64,000 bases of DNA from Hysterangium stoloniferum. Taxonomy: Eukaryota; Basidiomycota; Agaricomycetes; Hysterangiales; Hysterangiaceae. The stretch's first letter is position 1; the number at the start of each line of letters is the position of its first letter. The notes below the pieces were generated by a model that had not been told where the DNA came from, did no database searches, and saw only the letters and a list, made by a program, of their open reading frames with translations. Location of the stretch: NCBI GenBank assembly GCA_015178975.1, contig WHVD01000082.1:310001-374000 (forward strand). Direction: 5' to 3'. Both the position numbers and the translations under genes were made by a program. Below, piece after piece: positions 21,303 through 34,100 of the stretch.

Positions 21303-21374
21303 TGGCCAGACTGGGGATTGAACCCAGGGCTTCTGCATATGTAGCAGGGGTGTTAACCATTACACCACCTGACC
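21303..21374 (-). tRNA. tRNA-like gene, Glu-like arms, abnormal anticodon loop
   Basis: 72 nt on the minus strand fold as a cloverleaf. Acceptor GGTCAGG pairs with TCTGGCC (7 pairs including G-U), D arm GTGT/ACAC encloses AATGGTTA, and T arm CTGGG/CCCAG has loop TTCAATC. The A box (TGGTGTAATGG) and B box (GGTTCAATCC) are good. The anticodon arm CCTGC-TACATAT-GCAGA has a C-A mismatch at its first pair and A instead of the universal U at position 33. Read literally the anticodon is CAT, but the body looks like fungal tRNA-Glu, so the isotype is undetermined. It may be a pseudogene or a tRNA-derived repeat. Confidence 0.6.
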
Positions 21375-21413
21375 CTGGGAAGCACTGCTAGCATTACTCA
21401 ATCTAACAAATGA

Positions 21414-21762
21414 ATGGCCAGACTGGGAATTGAGTTTAGGTGGAATCTCGTTGTCAATGAGATCACTGGTGGTCACACAAGTTGACAGGACCACGGTGTA
21501 TTGTCTAGACGGGATACAGGAGGTTACAGCATACGGTTAGGTAAGAGAGAAAAGTACCTAGGCTATATACATCTATGATGTGGTCACGTGCCAGAACAAA
21601 AGGAGTGGAACAAAGGAAACAAGAAACAAAGGGTGAACACATAACAAAGGAGTGAACACGTAACAGGAACAATGAGTGAAAGCGTAAGACTGGGGCGCCA
21701 GGCTTACATTAGGGCTTTTGCATATATAGCAAGGGTGTTACCAATTACACCACCTAGCAGTG
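21414..21762 (-). pseudogene. Second, decayed tRNA-like copy split by an LTR
   Basis: TGGCCAGACTGGGAATTGAGTT at 21,418-21,435 and GCATATATAGCAAGGGTGTTACC onward from 21,720 are the two halves of a decayed relative of the tRNA-like sequence at 21,303. It is split by the solo LTR at 21,441-21,708. It begins about 110 bases after the first copy and keeps the same downstream words (CTAGCATT, CAATCTAAC), so it is a tandem duplicate. Copy 2 has only this decayed form, unsplit, at 44,690-44,760. Confidence 0.6.
21441..21708 (+). mobile_element. Solo LTR X1, 268 bp, TSD TTAGG (copy 1 only)
   Basis: The ends are TGGAATCTCG and GGCTTACA, flanked by TTAGG at 21,436-21,440 and 21,709-21,713. Copy 2 has the empty site (GAGTTTAGGG at about 44,706-44,715), so the insertion is younger than the duplication. 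It is related in inverted orientation to LTR X2. Confidence 0.9.
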
Positions 21763-22004
21763 CGTAAGCCTGGCACCCCAGTCTTACGCATTTTCCTTTT
21801 GTTCCATTCTTATTGTTCCGTCCTTATTGTTCCGTCCTTTTTGTTCGTAGCATATATATATAGTCTAGGTAGTTTTCCATCTCTTTAGTCTTACTGTACG
21901 CTGCCTGCCATGTATACTGCCCGCTAGTTCATCGAGCAATACACCGTGGTCCTATCAACCCGTGTGACCCGGACCCAGTGATCCCATTTGACGACGGGAT
22001 TACA
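21763..22004 (-). mobile_element. Solo LTR X2, 242 bp, TSD CAGTG (both copies)
   Basis: Flanked by CAGTG at 21,758-21,762 and 22,005-22,009. It is inverted relative to X1, and together they form a long imperfect hairpin, with a 26-base stretch next to the loop matching at all but one position. The equivalent in copy 2 is 44,764-45,019 with the same TSD, so this insertion predates the duplication. Confidence 0.88.
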
Positions 22005-22009
22005 CAGTG

Positions 22010-22791
22010 CAAGCATTCCGCAATCTAACGTTTCCGATTATCCGCATCTGGTATCCCAGACTTAGGTACCTAGGATACGCAATATTTACTATGTAGTTTG
22101 AACATTTATACCTAAAATCTGGAGAGGTAGATTTCTTCCGATTACTACTCATACCAACTCATTGTGTTTCCTTTCGTCAAGTCTCCACCATGGCTAACGT
22201 CTTCAAATCTTCTTAAAATGGATTAAAATGGATTAAAATGGATTATGTAACTTTCTTCGATCTATGTGCGCTCTCAACGACTGCCACTGCTGCGGTGAAC
22301 CCCATTTGCAGCACTGCAAGGAGATGAACTTTAATAGATGAATTTTGTTTGTACTAAATCTTGACCATGTCAAATTATACTCCAAAAGTGACCATCCGTC
22401 AGCATTTTATAAGTGAAAAAATGAGTCATTTTAAGACAACATTACAGGGAAAAAATAGTTGAAAATTAGAGAGATTTTTGAAAGACTAAACACAATGCTT
22501 GGTTGCCCAAGTCTAAGCCTTGTGACAATAAAAAACTGGTTCATTCCAATTTTCCTTGGCTGCGTAGGGCTTGCGAGTACCGTGTTGAGCTGTGTGACTA
22601 AAAATAAGAAGTATTCATGGATATACTTTTACCCTAGGTTCCGGCGTTATATCCTTTGGGCATCCAAGAAAGAAAAAAAGTTGCAGCACCTTCTCGTAAG
22701 GCCGAATACGTTGCAGCGTTCGAGGCAACCAAAGAAGCGCTTGACTTCGCACTCTCTTTACACGCCTCCAGTTCCCTCCCTTGGTTCCTTT
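22010..22791. other. Spacer between FunK1-A and FunK1-B, no gene seen
   Basis: Collinear with copy 2 (45,025-45,793). A triple ATTAAAATGG repeat sits at about 22,220, with fewer units in copy 2. Open stretches around 22,459-22,797 differ in frame between the copies and are not supported as genes. Confidence 0.4.
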
Positions 22792-23027
22792 TGTTAGAAT
22801 ATAGGGCTGTGCGAGCATACATAAGGTGCCACACCGGCAATTTGCCACCCCATTGTTCAGCGTAACCTTTTGTTGCCATACGTCTATTGTTCTCAAGGCG
22901 TATATAACTAGTATAGATTTTTGTATTTACGCTATCCGTTTGCCTCCTACGAGACACAGAGGGTCAAACGGAAATCACATTCGTCCTTGTTTCTGATTGT
23001 TGCGAGCTTCGAGATTTTATTCCAACA
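22792..23027. mobile_element. Solo LTR Y, 236 bp, TSD CCTTT (copy 1 only)
   Basis: The ends are TGTTAGAAT and ATTCCAACA (inverted match 8 of 9), with perfect CCTTT duplications at 22,787-22,791 and 23,028-23,032. Copy 2 has the uninterrupted sequence GGTTCCTTTGACTC at about 45,785-45,798. No ORF was seen. Confidence 0.92.
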
Positions 23028-23349
23028 CCTTTGACTCTTTTACACTCTCAAGTGAAGTATATCGACATCAAATACCATCCTTCCGGGAGGTGTCCTAACC
23101 GGCAACTTTGCCTTAAGGTATGTCAACACCAAGGCACCAAGTTCACCCCCCTTCGTCCTGTGTACTATTCCCTTATACATATATACTGGCTCATACACTA
23201 GTCCGTTATATTGATACGAGACTGGGGTCAAATAATACATATGCTTGTTCCTTTACTTTTAGGAACATGAATTTAATCCGTTATATTGATACCACAAGAC
23301 TGAGCTATACTTTTTAGAGTTACTTGTCTACAAAACTACGCTTGGAATT

Positions 23350-25642
23350 TCATGTGGCTCCCCCTTCCTCCAAGGCAAATTTCTTTTTTTGGGTAGGGAA
23401 CATCTCATTCTCCCCTTGACGCTTCCTCTTCCTAGCCGACGGAAGAGAGTATTTAAGAATTTCATGCGGGACCGGTCGACCATTCACATCCCATCCCTCC
23501 AGGAGGAGCGACTCGTCAAATACCCCCTGTAGCCAATCTTCCCGCTCTAGATTGGCTAATTTGGCCTGCCTGAGCGTTACAGAGTGATGTTTTAGGGAGG
23601 CGTTTCGAAGCTCGTCATCCGGCAGCGCCATATATGCGTTGTATTCATCCATGTCCTGTCGGGTGATTGGTTTTGCATATCGAACCGCTAGGGAGCGCGC
23701 CATGGTGTCCATCAAATGTGAAAGGGGCTCATTTCCGAACGAAACTTGAGAAAATGAGTTCAAAAGTACGTTCTCTTTCCCCCGACCACCTCGAGATACA
23801 CCTTCATTGTCTATATACCAATGGTCAAAAGTCCTGAAAAGGAAGTCTGGGAGTTCGTCTAAGGGCAATGAATGAGCGGTTGCTCGCAATGCTACCCAGG
23901 CGATGACGTGGAAAAAAGATTCTAAATCATCAACGCGGTCTTGTTTCGGGATTGTGCCGTCCTGGGATGCATGGAGGAGTCGTGCGGCCATGAAATGCCA
24001 AGTACCCTAATTTGAAAGATAAGCCGACAGGTCATTGTATACCGGCGGACGCCTGTTGTGGAAGACTCACTGTACGTTCCGCCAATGCTGGCACAGAAGC
24101 CTCTGCATCAGTACTCTTTGACAGATCCCAATCAATCAGTAATCCTCGTCCAGAACTAGTGATTAAAATGTTCCCTGCGCTGATATCACGATGAAGAATT
24201 TTAGCATCGTAGAAAGCATGACGGTGCGCTGGCAAAGTAAATTTTAATAATAAATGATATGACATTAGGCTACTCGGCGTACCTGCAACAGCATCCCTCA
24301 TAGCAGTTGCTAATTCTTTGGTGCTATCAAAGGACAACAGATCGCGTCCAATCTCGCGGAGAACTAAGCGGTAGTGTCGAAAGGTGCGTATTGCATTCGG
24401 CTGGCTTTTCACCCAGTCTTTCTCCACGTTCTCAGGTGTTCGTGTAATATGATCGAGAATATCACCTGCCTCCATACAAGTCGCGATATTAGGGACATTG
24501 GCTTGCTCGAGTTTCGCGTATGTCTCGTGTTCCGGGGTATACGACGGAGAATAGATCCTCCACGTGTCTTTGAGAAACACTGGTGTATTTGTTGCCTCGC
24601 ACCATGCCTTAAATGTCCGAGTGGATCGCCCTGTAGGAGACGCTGTGCCGATATAAGTCGGGTTACCTATGATATAGTTTCCTTTTCCAGGGCCTAGAGA
24701 CATGCGAGCAAGTTGAGTATTCGGTCTAAGTCCGAGCTTCACACAAATATCCAGACGGTAATCTTCAGGAAGGCATGGATTAGTGTCAACAGAAGTATCC
24801 CACCCACGCTGCAATGCAGTAGTGCAATTGTAGCGCCAAAGGAATTCGGAGAATTTACTACTACTATACGGGATCCTTCCCGTCACCGTAACGCCGCTCC
24901 TATCCCATCTCAACAGCCTGGCATACGTCCTAAAAAGAAGCGCAGAAAAAGCATGACTGCGGAATTGAGCAGCCTGATGGGCAGTGGCGTAAGTAGTGAT
25001 TTGACCGAGAGTATGTATGGCAGCGTCGGTTTCGCGATGGAAAAAAACTCGAGAACGGTTATCTTCAAATGGATCATCCTCGCGAGAGTATTTGACTTCG
25101 AAGAGCATCTCAGTTTTCTTGATATCCATGATACCCGACCGTCCACAATGTGTTGAATATACCCCGATATCAGGTTTCACCTCTTTACCATCAAAATCCG
25201 CTGCAGGATGGTTATGTACATCGACAAACTCAAGTTCTGGGCAAAGGGGTGTTAATGCCTCCATCTATCACGAAATATAGCATTAACTAATGTCATAAGG
25301 AATAAAATTGATTACACAGACCAGAGTTGGATACATGTGAAGTTCGTTCCTGGCCTTGTCCACCTTTTTAAACTTCTTTACCGAGTCTTTGATCCCAGGC
25401 AAATTCTCATTTGACGGGCGCGGCAGATAGTCCAAGAAACTCTCTATGGGGATTGGACCGACGATGTTCCCCGTAATCTCCGAAGCCATGACTTCAAGTC
25501 TCTGGAATCTCTCCTCATGCATCGTTGTATATGGCGTTGTTGTGGCATATTTTCTCAGAGTAGGGGTGCCCGATTTATGTCCGACTGCAGTGGTTGCAGC
25601 AGGGATAGCTGCGGAGACAGTTGCGTGTGGTATACCTGACAT
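23350..25642 (-). CDS. FunK1 fungal-specific protein kinase, copy B (four exons)
   Basis: Minus-strand exons 25,642-25,322, 25,264-24,283, 24,228-24,071 and 24,006-23,350 sum to 2,118 bases (705 residues) in one open frame. Intron positions and the 158-base third exon equal those of copies A and C. Seen in order: FVDVHNHPAADFDGKEVKPDI, WRIYSPSYTPEHETY, HRDISAGN, LLIDWDLS, GTWHFMAARLL and DDLESFFHVIAWVALR. It ends in a short basic tail (RKRKRQGEN) rather than the acidic EEDTV tail of A. The start at 25,640-25,642 (MSGIPH) matches the start of A; an in-frame upstream Met at 25,687 is possible. It is close in sequence to A and converges on it. Confidence 0.9.
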
Positions 25643-28438
25643 AAGAAGAAAATTATGGTGAGTGAATGGGAGTGGTGGTTGTGGCAAACAATGGGCAGAA
25701 GACTCTGGACTCAGTTAGAAATCATTATCTTGATCGCGTATATGTTGGCAGGCACTGGGGTTCCCATTGGCCAATCGCACCATATACGGAAGGTGGTAAA
25801 CTGTATTGTGTACATCAGGAAAATGAGAAGATCAATATACATGCGTAATATATGCGTATATATTGTCTAGCGCCATCTGACGTTCACTAGCTCGGCTAGA
25901 CTTGGGTAGACACACTACCCTTTTGAGATCCCAATTTACTAGACGATATAAAAGCTTACTATATATATATTTAGGTAGTGTAGAGAATCTAGGTAGTCTA
26001 CATAATGGGCGTAAACATTCCCAAATCCCTGGTGCATACGGGTCAAGATCGACAGCCGTGATCGTTTGTCGGGACGAACCCTGCATTAGTGCTGGAGGAG
26101 CGGGGTTACCCTTTGGGAGTTTAAAGTTGTTACCAAAGCCATGAGGCTGCTGCAAGTTCTAGAATCAGATGTAACTTACTGTTGCTTGTGGCATCTTTAA
26201 GATAGAAATACAAACCAGTGAGAACATCTCATAGCGTCTGACGTCTCGATCTGATACGATGGCTGCATGTTATTTGCTTGGTTCCTTATGTAATCCTGGA
26301 CAAGTATGTGTAATATATGCGCTAAATGAGGTGTATAGGAAGGCCAAATCGAAGGCTAAGAGTGAAAAATGGCAAAAAAAGCTCCATACGCAGCCTTGGT
26401 AATGCCCTCCAACAAGTCTCGAAGGACCATAAATGCATACAGCCCATAATCAATAGTGGTATACGAACCAGAACCATGCAGACATCTCGACAGAAAATAT
26501 TTGGGGAAAGGTCCATCAATGCCTAGGAGATCAATAAGACCTATTCTCTAGCAGAAAATAACTGACATACAAGTAGGTATTACCCCACAACTATCGCGGT
26601 TCAGTTCATGAGATGGAAGTGATGCATAGCAGCACTGAAATGCGAGCGACAATGGAAGAAGTGAACCATTACATAGGGGTTTTGATCAGCATCCGATTAA
26701 ACGGGATAATGATCTCGGGACGATTCTGCATTCCAAAAACGATAAGGATCTTAAACGGGAAGGAATCGAAAATGCGCACATTACATATCCCTCCCTATAC
26801 AAATCTTCCACTCCTATCCACGATCCAATAGAACAGGGTGCCCAGGCGACGCAGAGAGACATTGTACTTGATTCGAAAAAGACTTGATCGGACAGTAGCC
26901 TTGACAGAAAGATAAAATCAACAAAACATCAAGAGAGGGACATACGGCGCTTATTTACCAAAAGATGACGATTGTAGCATGGATCGAGACCTGAGGCTGG
27001 CATTGCTGCAGATATTCGGAAAATAGATGGTGTTGTTGTCGTTTATCGTGACATGGGTCACCGAAAAAGGCGACCAGAAGATGACGGGTTCGAACCCTCG
27101 CACGTTGAACCTGACAGGAGCTGCAAAGTCCGGTCAATCGGAATTGCCGGGGAATTTCTTGTACATCCCATGGGCGCAGTGAATGCGCTTTAAAACACCC
27201 TCTGTGGTTGGATAAAATAACATTTGCGGCTGGTCGGCGTCGTACGGTAAGGCGGGGTCGCTGCTGCCTGACGGGTAGACGAGTTATAACTCTGATCATC
27301 CGAAGGGACGGTGTGGTTGATAATTGAAGATAATCAAACTAGAGCAAACCGCGAAACGGATTCTACACTCCGATCAGTGACAGCAGTGTAGACCACTTTG
27401 ACACGGCAGAACACCATGGTTCTACGACTACATAAAACATATTAATACATTGCACTGTAGGCGAACGAAGTATACATACGCACCATAACCGCACTGCGTC
27501 CATGATGCCAAATTATCCAGATCTCAATTGTGCTTCTCGCAACGAGCAGTGTCGACGCCAGGATCTGACACGAAGAAGGCAAGAGAAGCCAGCCCGTCTG
27601 TGTTATTGAAGTCGTCTGATGTTCCGAAAAGCATCCGATGCACGAGGTTATCATTTTACAGACAATCCATGATAACAGAACAGGCGAGAATTACAAAAAG
27701 TGAGGAACATTTAGAAACGGTTGTTAGGCGCCGGGTTAACAATGCCAATCCCTCAATGCCAATCCCTCCTTGCCGGCCCATCCACGGTGATTGCCAAAAT
27801 GAGGGAATGTTGGATGTTTCTTTACAATGACCGGCGTATTATGTTGATAGATCCACAGCATTCAAGCGGCCAAACTCCCATTCCCTTCTCCTTCTGACAT
27901 ATCTGCGACGCCCCTGAAGAGTTGTGATGAATAGAAAGCGGTGCCACCGAGCCCAACACAGGTCCTATTTGGGCGTGTGCATTAAAAATAGGTTCAACAG
28001 GTCAATGGAGGTGGGAAATTGAAGTAGTCACCGAAGGTTTTCTCCTTGCGTCGGAAACGAGTGCAAGGAAACGACGAAAGATCCGATCAACGCGTCATAT
28101 TTGAGGACGGTATGAATGAAGTTTCCAGCTTGAGTTAGGTCAGCTTAGATGAAACTTTTTCAAGGGAGTTTAGCATGGACATACCATACAAACCATAACT
28201 AACTAGAGTTCGACTAGCCACACTCGACGACGAGCCCAGGCATAAAGCCATCTGCTGCGTCGAATGTCCATCACGAACCAAGAACGTGAATTTGGGATAT
28301 ATGACAGGACTAAAAGATAACTGCGAACATCAAGAGTAGGAAAGTGTCCTCGGTTGGCGAACAAGCAAAGTGTGGGAATATTATGCTGTCTGGATAATTC
28401 GTTGCGGAACCTGAAATACCCGGTTTTTGCCGCCACGC
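25643..28438. other. Spacer between FunK1-B and the MFS fragment
   Basis: Matches copy 2 (48,597-51,316) closely with scattered indels. Minus-strand open stretches such as 26,955-27,299 and 28,203-28,436 have counterparts, but single-base indels break frame in one or other copy (for example near 28,340 against 51,224). They look like DNA-level similarity, not protein conservation. I found no recognisable gene. Confidence 0.4.
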
Positions 28439-28440
28439 TA

Positions 28441-29295
28441 AGGTAGGCGTCACTTTAGTTCAGCACCTTATGTAATCATATTACTAAGCGCCAAGAGCGG
28501 CCAAATTTGCAAATCAAATTTTTGAAAAATTTATTATGAAGTCAAAAAATGAATTGGAGTTACTATAATGGTACAGGCATATTAATTTGAGCTTGTTGTA
28601 CTTGTGCAAGCATGATTGGAGGTAATGTACGATGGCCATGGTATCTTTTGTTGACCCACACAGTCTCCACTCCTGACAGTCCAAGATAATAACCTGATAT
28701 GAACCGGGCAGACATATTTGCATATCTAGCATGGGAAAACAATGAGATCAGATAGTGGGCAGAAGGATAAGAGAAATACCTTCTGTGAACTGTGCAACTG
28801 CGTGTTTGCTACTGCACTGCTTATGTAATGTGGCCTGTGATCAAGTGCACAGCTTACTGCACAAGTACATGTGCAGCTATACCCTCTTTTTCTTAGGAGA
28901 ATTTTTATGTAAGATAAGTATATATATTTGAATTTAATACAGTTTTCTTTTCCAATTTTAGGCCCTTGAAACAAGGCTGCCCAATATATCACGTGATGAT
29001 TATGTAAGCGGCCAATACTGACACTTGTGAAATTTTGAAAATCTCAGAATCACATGGAAACAAGTTTTTAAGCATTCAGAGACTCCAAAAAAAAATCAAA
29101 ATTTGTAAGTCCTACTACTTGGCAAGGGTGAATTATTTTTCAAGTTTTAAACCTGAGAACTGGAGAAATGGATCCAACTCCACTTCCCTGGGCTTTAATT
29201 ACAGATTATCTATGTTGCAGAAGCACAGAAAGGAGTGCGAGTAGGTCACTTTTTTGCTTACATTAACAGGTGCTGAACTAAAGTGACGCCTACCT
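28441..29295. mobile_element. TIR element (855 bp), 28-bp perfect TIRs, TA target duplication
   Basis: The left end AGGTAGGCGTCACTTT (28,441-28,468) is repeated perfectly in inverted form at 29,268-29,295. Both ends are flanked by TA (28,439-28,440 and 29,296-29,297). Copy 2 lacks the element at about 51,320. A TA duplication with short perfect TIRs fits the Tc1/mariner superfamily. The interior is AT-rich with only short open stretches and no recognisable DDE transposase, so it is non-autonomous. Confidence 0.88.
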
Positions 29296-29297
29296 TA

Positions 29298-29623
29298 TCC
29301 TTAAGGTCCCGCGTGCCTTAAGGTGCTATAAATGGCCTACATGAATGCGCCGAGAGCAATCAAATCAACCTAATCTCATTAACACAAGCGGATAACCATC
29401 ACCATATAATATATACTCTTGTGGCAAAAGCTGCAGCATTGCCAGGTGCAACGCAAAGGTCACTGAAAAGCATATGTTGGCTTTCTCCCAATCTTGAATG
29501 TGATTAAAGCCTTACACGTTTCATGCCATAAAGCACCCGCTTATTGACGATCGACCACTCCCCCGTATAGCATGGGGCCCTTTCAACAGTGTAATTGATC
29601 ATAATAATAACAACATTTGTAAC
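29298..29623. other. Spacer, no gene seen
   Basis: Equals 51,340-51,645 of copy 2. Contains a CCATCACCATATAATATATAC patch. No ORF was seen. Confidence 0.4.
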
Positions 29624-29628
29624 AGTGA

Positions 29629-29933
29629 TGTTGAATATTAGGCTCTCGCACTCTGACCAATGGCTACCTCACACCGTTACCAAGCCGCATTATCCCCTGT
29701 CTAATATACCACGACTTACTACCATCATCTATATAATTTAGATATTTTACTATTTAGCCTCGAATGTTTCAATAACCATACCTCAGTCAAGTCGCTATCT
29801 GTGTTGACTGAGGTACATTACCACAACTATATCTTGTTTTCAGACTCTTACCTTGATGTAACATAGTGTATTTCTTACAGGTAGTAAATATAAGTCGAAT
29901 CACTATCTGTGTCGACTGAGTGTATTTCTTATA
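29629..29933 (+). repeat. 5' LTR of the copia-type element
   Basis: 305 bases, from TGTTGAAT to TTTCTTATA (the terminal CA mutated to TA). It aligns with 34,346-34,596 over its last 253 bases. Two TCGACTGAG-type motifs recur inside it. Confidence 0.85.
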
Positions 29934-31148
29934 GGTTATGGACCCTGTCCAAAGCTGTTAAATCACAATTGACTGATCAAACCAACTGACCCGACATTGA
30001 CCAAACTGAACCTGACCCTGACCAACTAAACCTGACCCTGACCCACCTGACTAAAACGAACATGGCGTCGAACCAACCAGCACTATTCATGTTTGTCAGG
30101 AACCGGAAAACCCGCCGGCCTCCAGGCCCCCGGACCCCGTCCTACATGCTCCCGACCCTCTATATTGTATAGTAACAACCGGAGTTCCCACGGGAGCCCA
30201 CATGTCAACTTGTTTATGCCTGACTCTCTGTACGCACCCCACCTGTCTGCACCTAACCCTCTGTGTCTCATACACCAGTCCTCGGACTCTGCCGGACTCC
30301 GGACTCCACTCTATGTACACCCGACACTCTGTGTCTTATGTACCAGTCACTGGACTCCGACCGGACTCCTGGAACCCCCTCTAACAGAGCATAGAACCCT
30401 GCTCCTGTTATCTGTCTCTGCGTCTCACACACCAGTCATTGGAAAACCCACCGGACTCCACCGGACCTCCTGCACATCAAGCCTGTCTATACCCGACACT
30501 ATCCTGTGCACCAAGTCACCGGACTCCGACCGGACTTCCGGAACCCCTCTAACTGAGCCCCGCTCCAGTTATGGTTAAATGATCTGTCATGATTCATTCT
30601 CCGCTCCCGTTCCGTTCTGTCCCTATTCCCAGTTTAGTATTTACTTGTTTCGTTTTATGTTTAATAGTTCTGCCTCTCATTAATACCGGATTTGGTATTA
30701 TTACATTTCACAGTCTATATAAGTCTGCTATATTCATGTACTTGGAATCCAGTTTCAATCTCGAACAAGTTTTCCCCCGAACAAGTTTGATCCTTGAACA
30801 GTCTCTAGTCCTCTTGTCTGTCTGCACACTCGATTCCCGGAACTCCCACGGGAACTCCGGAATCTATATCTTCCTGTATGCATTCTGTCAGCTCGAAATA
30901 TGGACACCCAAATGAGTGTACGAGGGTGCAGCCTATAAGCTGAAGCCAAGTCCATCTCAGTTGTTCACCAGACTTTCTGGTAATTATTCTGATATCACCG
31001 TTCCTTGTACTAATAATCCCCGGAACTTTTCCAGGACCTATTGCCCGGGGACTCCGTGGGACTATTCCCGGATGCAAGTGTGTGTTTGGAATAGTTACCG
31101 GAAACCTCCATGGGACTATCCGTGGAGCTTTGTTCGGGAACTTAACAA

Positions 31149-34100
31149 TGTTGCAACCTGAGGATCACCTTGATGGACACAATTGGTTCGCATGGCATGA
31201 CACTATCTGGTCTGCAGCGGGTGCACGAGGCCCAAGGGTATATGGATGGGACCATAAAGAAACCTTCCCAACTTGCCCTCAATACTACACCTGTACCAAC
31301 GACTTACTGGGGATCCTTCACCTGAGAAATGGGAACAGCGCGACGCATATGCAAAGGCAATGATTGACCTGAATGTCAAAAATCCTATCGGCAATGGCAT
31401 TCAACCGTCAGATACCACAAGTGAGGCTTGGTCTGCCCTGAAAGCAATACACAGCGCAACCTCCGATATAGGATTGCTTAATGCCGATAACGATTTGCGT
31501 GCAATCAAACATATTGACGGCGCGGGCATCGTATCTCATTTCACACGACTGCGTGAAGGATGGGCAAAAGTCAATGCACAAGGGGGAAAAATGACTCTAC
31601 CTTCCGCACAATCGTCATTGCGTCAATGCCTAAGGAGTGGGATCTAGTAATTGGAACTCTTTTTTCACTGAAGACCTCCAAAGAAGTAATATCAAACCTC
31701 ACCTTATATGACAAAACAATCGCACAAAACAGGAAACCCACACCCCAAACCTCACAAGCTCTCGCGACCACCAAATCCAATCAGTCTAGTGATGTCTGCT
31801 CCAACCCCAACTGTAAACGTGTAGGACACACAATCGAGAAGTGTTTCAAAGTTGGAGGAGGGATGGAAGGTCAGTTTCCTGATTGGTGGAGAAAGAAGGG
31901 GACCGGTACTGGTGGAAGTCAAGCTGCACAGCAGCAAAAACCATTGACCGATGCCATACCTACCAAATCGACAGTTAACATGGTGGTCGCACCTCTACTC
32001 CCTTCACGCCCGGATCTGGAGAATTCTGCACTCTTATGATGCAGGTAGATCCAACGGTATCCACTATTGGCACTATTGTCACCTATGCTGACTCTGCAGT
32101 GAGTGATCATTTTTTTATTGATATAAACGATTTTCAAACTTACAAGAATTATAACGGGAAGAACGGGACTATGGCTAACAATGGTAGCACCTTTTCAATC
32201 TGCGGAAAGGGGACAGTTAGCAAGCGCTGCATGTATAATGGACGTGTTATCAATCTTACATTTCGGGACACACTTCATTGCCCGACTTGTCTCACAATCT
32301 CATGTCCATCGGGAAACTTGATAACAGCGGATGTTACGCGATTTTCGGGGGCAGCGGCGTTACCTTTATCAACTCAGATGGTCACCCATTTATGTATGGG
32401 AGGGGAGAGGGGACAATGTACAAGATCGACATCTTTCCACCAGCTGCTCCCCTCCCAGATAACATGCAATTATCCCAGGACATGGCAATGCACCCAACAA
32501 CTGTAGTCAAGACAACTACACACGCTTTCACCGCCAAATCCCACGACTGACCAACCGACATAGATACCTGGCATCGATGCCTTGGTCATGCTAGATATGA
32601 TACTGTACAACAAATGGCCAAGCATAACGTCATCCGTGGTATGCAGGTAACCACCATGATGCCCCAACTGGGGACATGTGAAGGATGTATAATGGGGAAG
32701 CACACATGCCGCCCATTCTACATCAATGATGAGTGTGAAACAGCAATCGGGGAATGGACCTATGTTGACTTGTGGGGACCATCCCGAGTCCAGTCCATTG
32801 GTGGGAGAAGTTATATGATGCCATGTGTCGATGGGTACAGCGGTCATCTGGAAGTTTTCTTCTTGTCCAGTAAGGAAGCCAAAGGAACCCTAGCCGCATT
32901 GAAGCACTATACAGTGCTCACTGAACGTCAGACAGGGATGAAGGTGTGCATGATATGTACTGACGAAGGCACAGAATTCTCCAATTCCTTGTGGACCACA
33001 TATCTCAATGAACAAGGGATCATACATGAAACCACCACTGCGTACTTGTCTTCCTCCAACGGCATTGTTGAGCGGTGTCATCGCACCATTATTGAGCGAG
33101 TGCACATTTGCCTGTATGAGAATAAGTTACCCCCTGCGCTGTGGTGCAAAATTGCAGTGGCAATCATATATGTGATGGATTTTATCCCTACTACCAGAAA
33201 CTCCAATTTAACTCCTTTTGAGTTGTGGCATGGGAAGAAACCTGATATTTCTCACCTGCATCCCCTCAGCTGTGTAGCTTACGCTAAGATTCCCGTTGAA
33301 ACAGGAGGTGGGCTCAGTAAACTGGACCCAAGATCCATCAAAGGGGTGCATATCGGATATTTCGGATGTGACGCTTACAGCACTTATGATCCAGAAACGC
33401 GTCATATCTTTCGCTCGCGTGACGTCATATTCGAGGAAGGTCGCAGTTGCAAGACACTAACTGAGATATCAGGCGAGGAGGAAATACAGAATCTTGACCA
33501 CGTTACACTTGCCACACTGGTTAACGAGACCCCAGATGAACCGAGCAGAGGTTTGGCACCAAACACGTTGGACCTTTGCACACAAATACAACGGTAACAG
33601 CGAACTTATTGCCCACAAGGCAAGACTCATAGCTAAAGGATTTACACAAATTCCCAGTGTCAATTTTTTCAAAACATACGCCTCTGTCGTCCGGTATGAG
33701 TCACTGCGGATAAATTTGGCCATTGCAGCTGCCAAAAACATGGAGTCATGGCAAATTGACTATGTTGCAGCATACCTCAACTCAGTTCCACAAGCCACTA
33801 TGTACATCGAACTCCCTGATGGCGCAAAGGAGGCAGGGAAGGTTGGGCGACTGGAAAGGACATTATATGGCACCATGGATGGTGCCAATAACTGGTGGGG
33901 GATGTTGGACAGAGAAATGGGTGAGTTGGGATATTACTGGTCAAAAGCCAACCCATCAGTACGCTCCCGCCATGCGAACGGCAGCACCATGATAACATCC
34001 ACATATACTGACAACACAACCGGAATCTCGTCATCTGAAGAAGAGGCAAATAGAGCCAAGGAAGAACTAGGCTGGACCTATGAGACCAAGGATATGGGGG

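Noticed and set aside
27085..27110. GGTTCGAACCC, a perfect B-box-like word (also near 49,995)
   Set aside because: No A box, no pairing acceptor or anticodon arms at tRNA distance on either strand.
26955..27299. 114-codon ORF present in both duplication copies
   Set aside because: DNA identity is equally high outside it and the neighbouring open stretches shift frame between copies; no protein family recognised.
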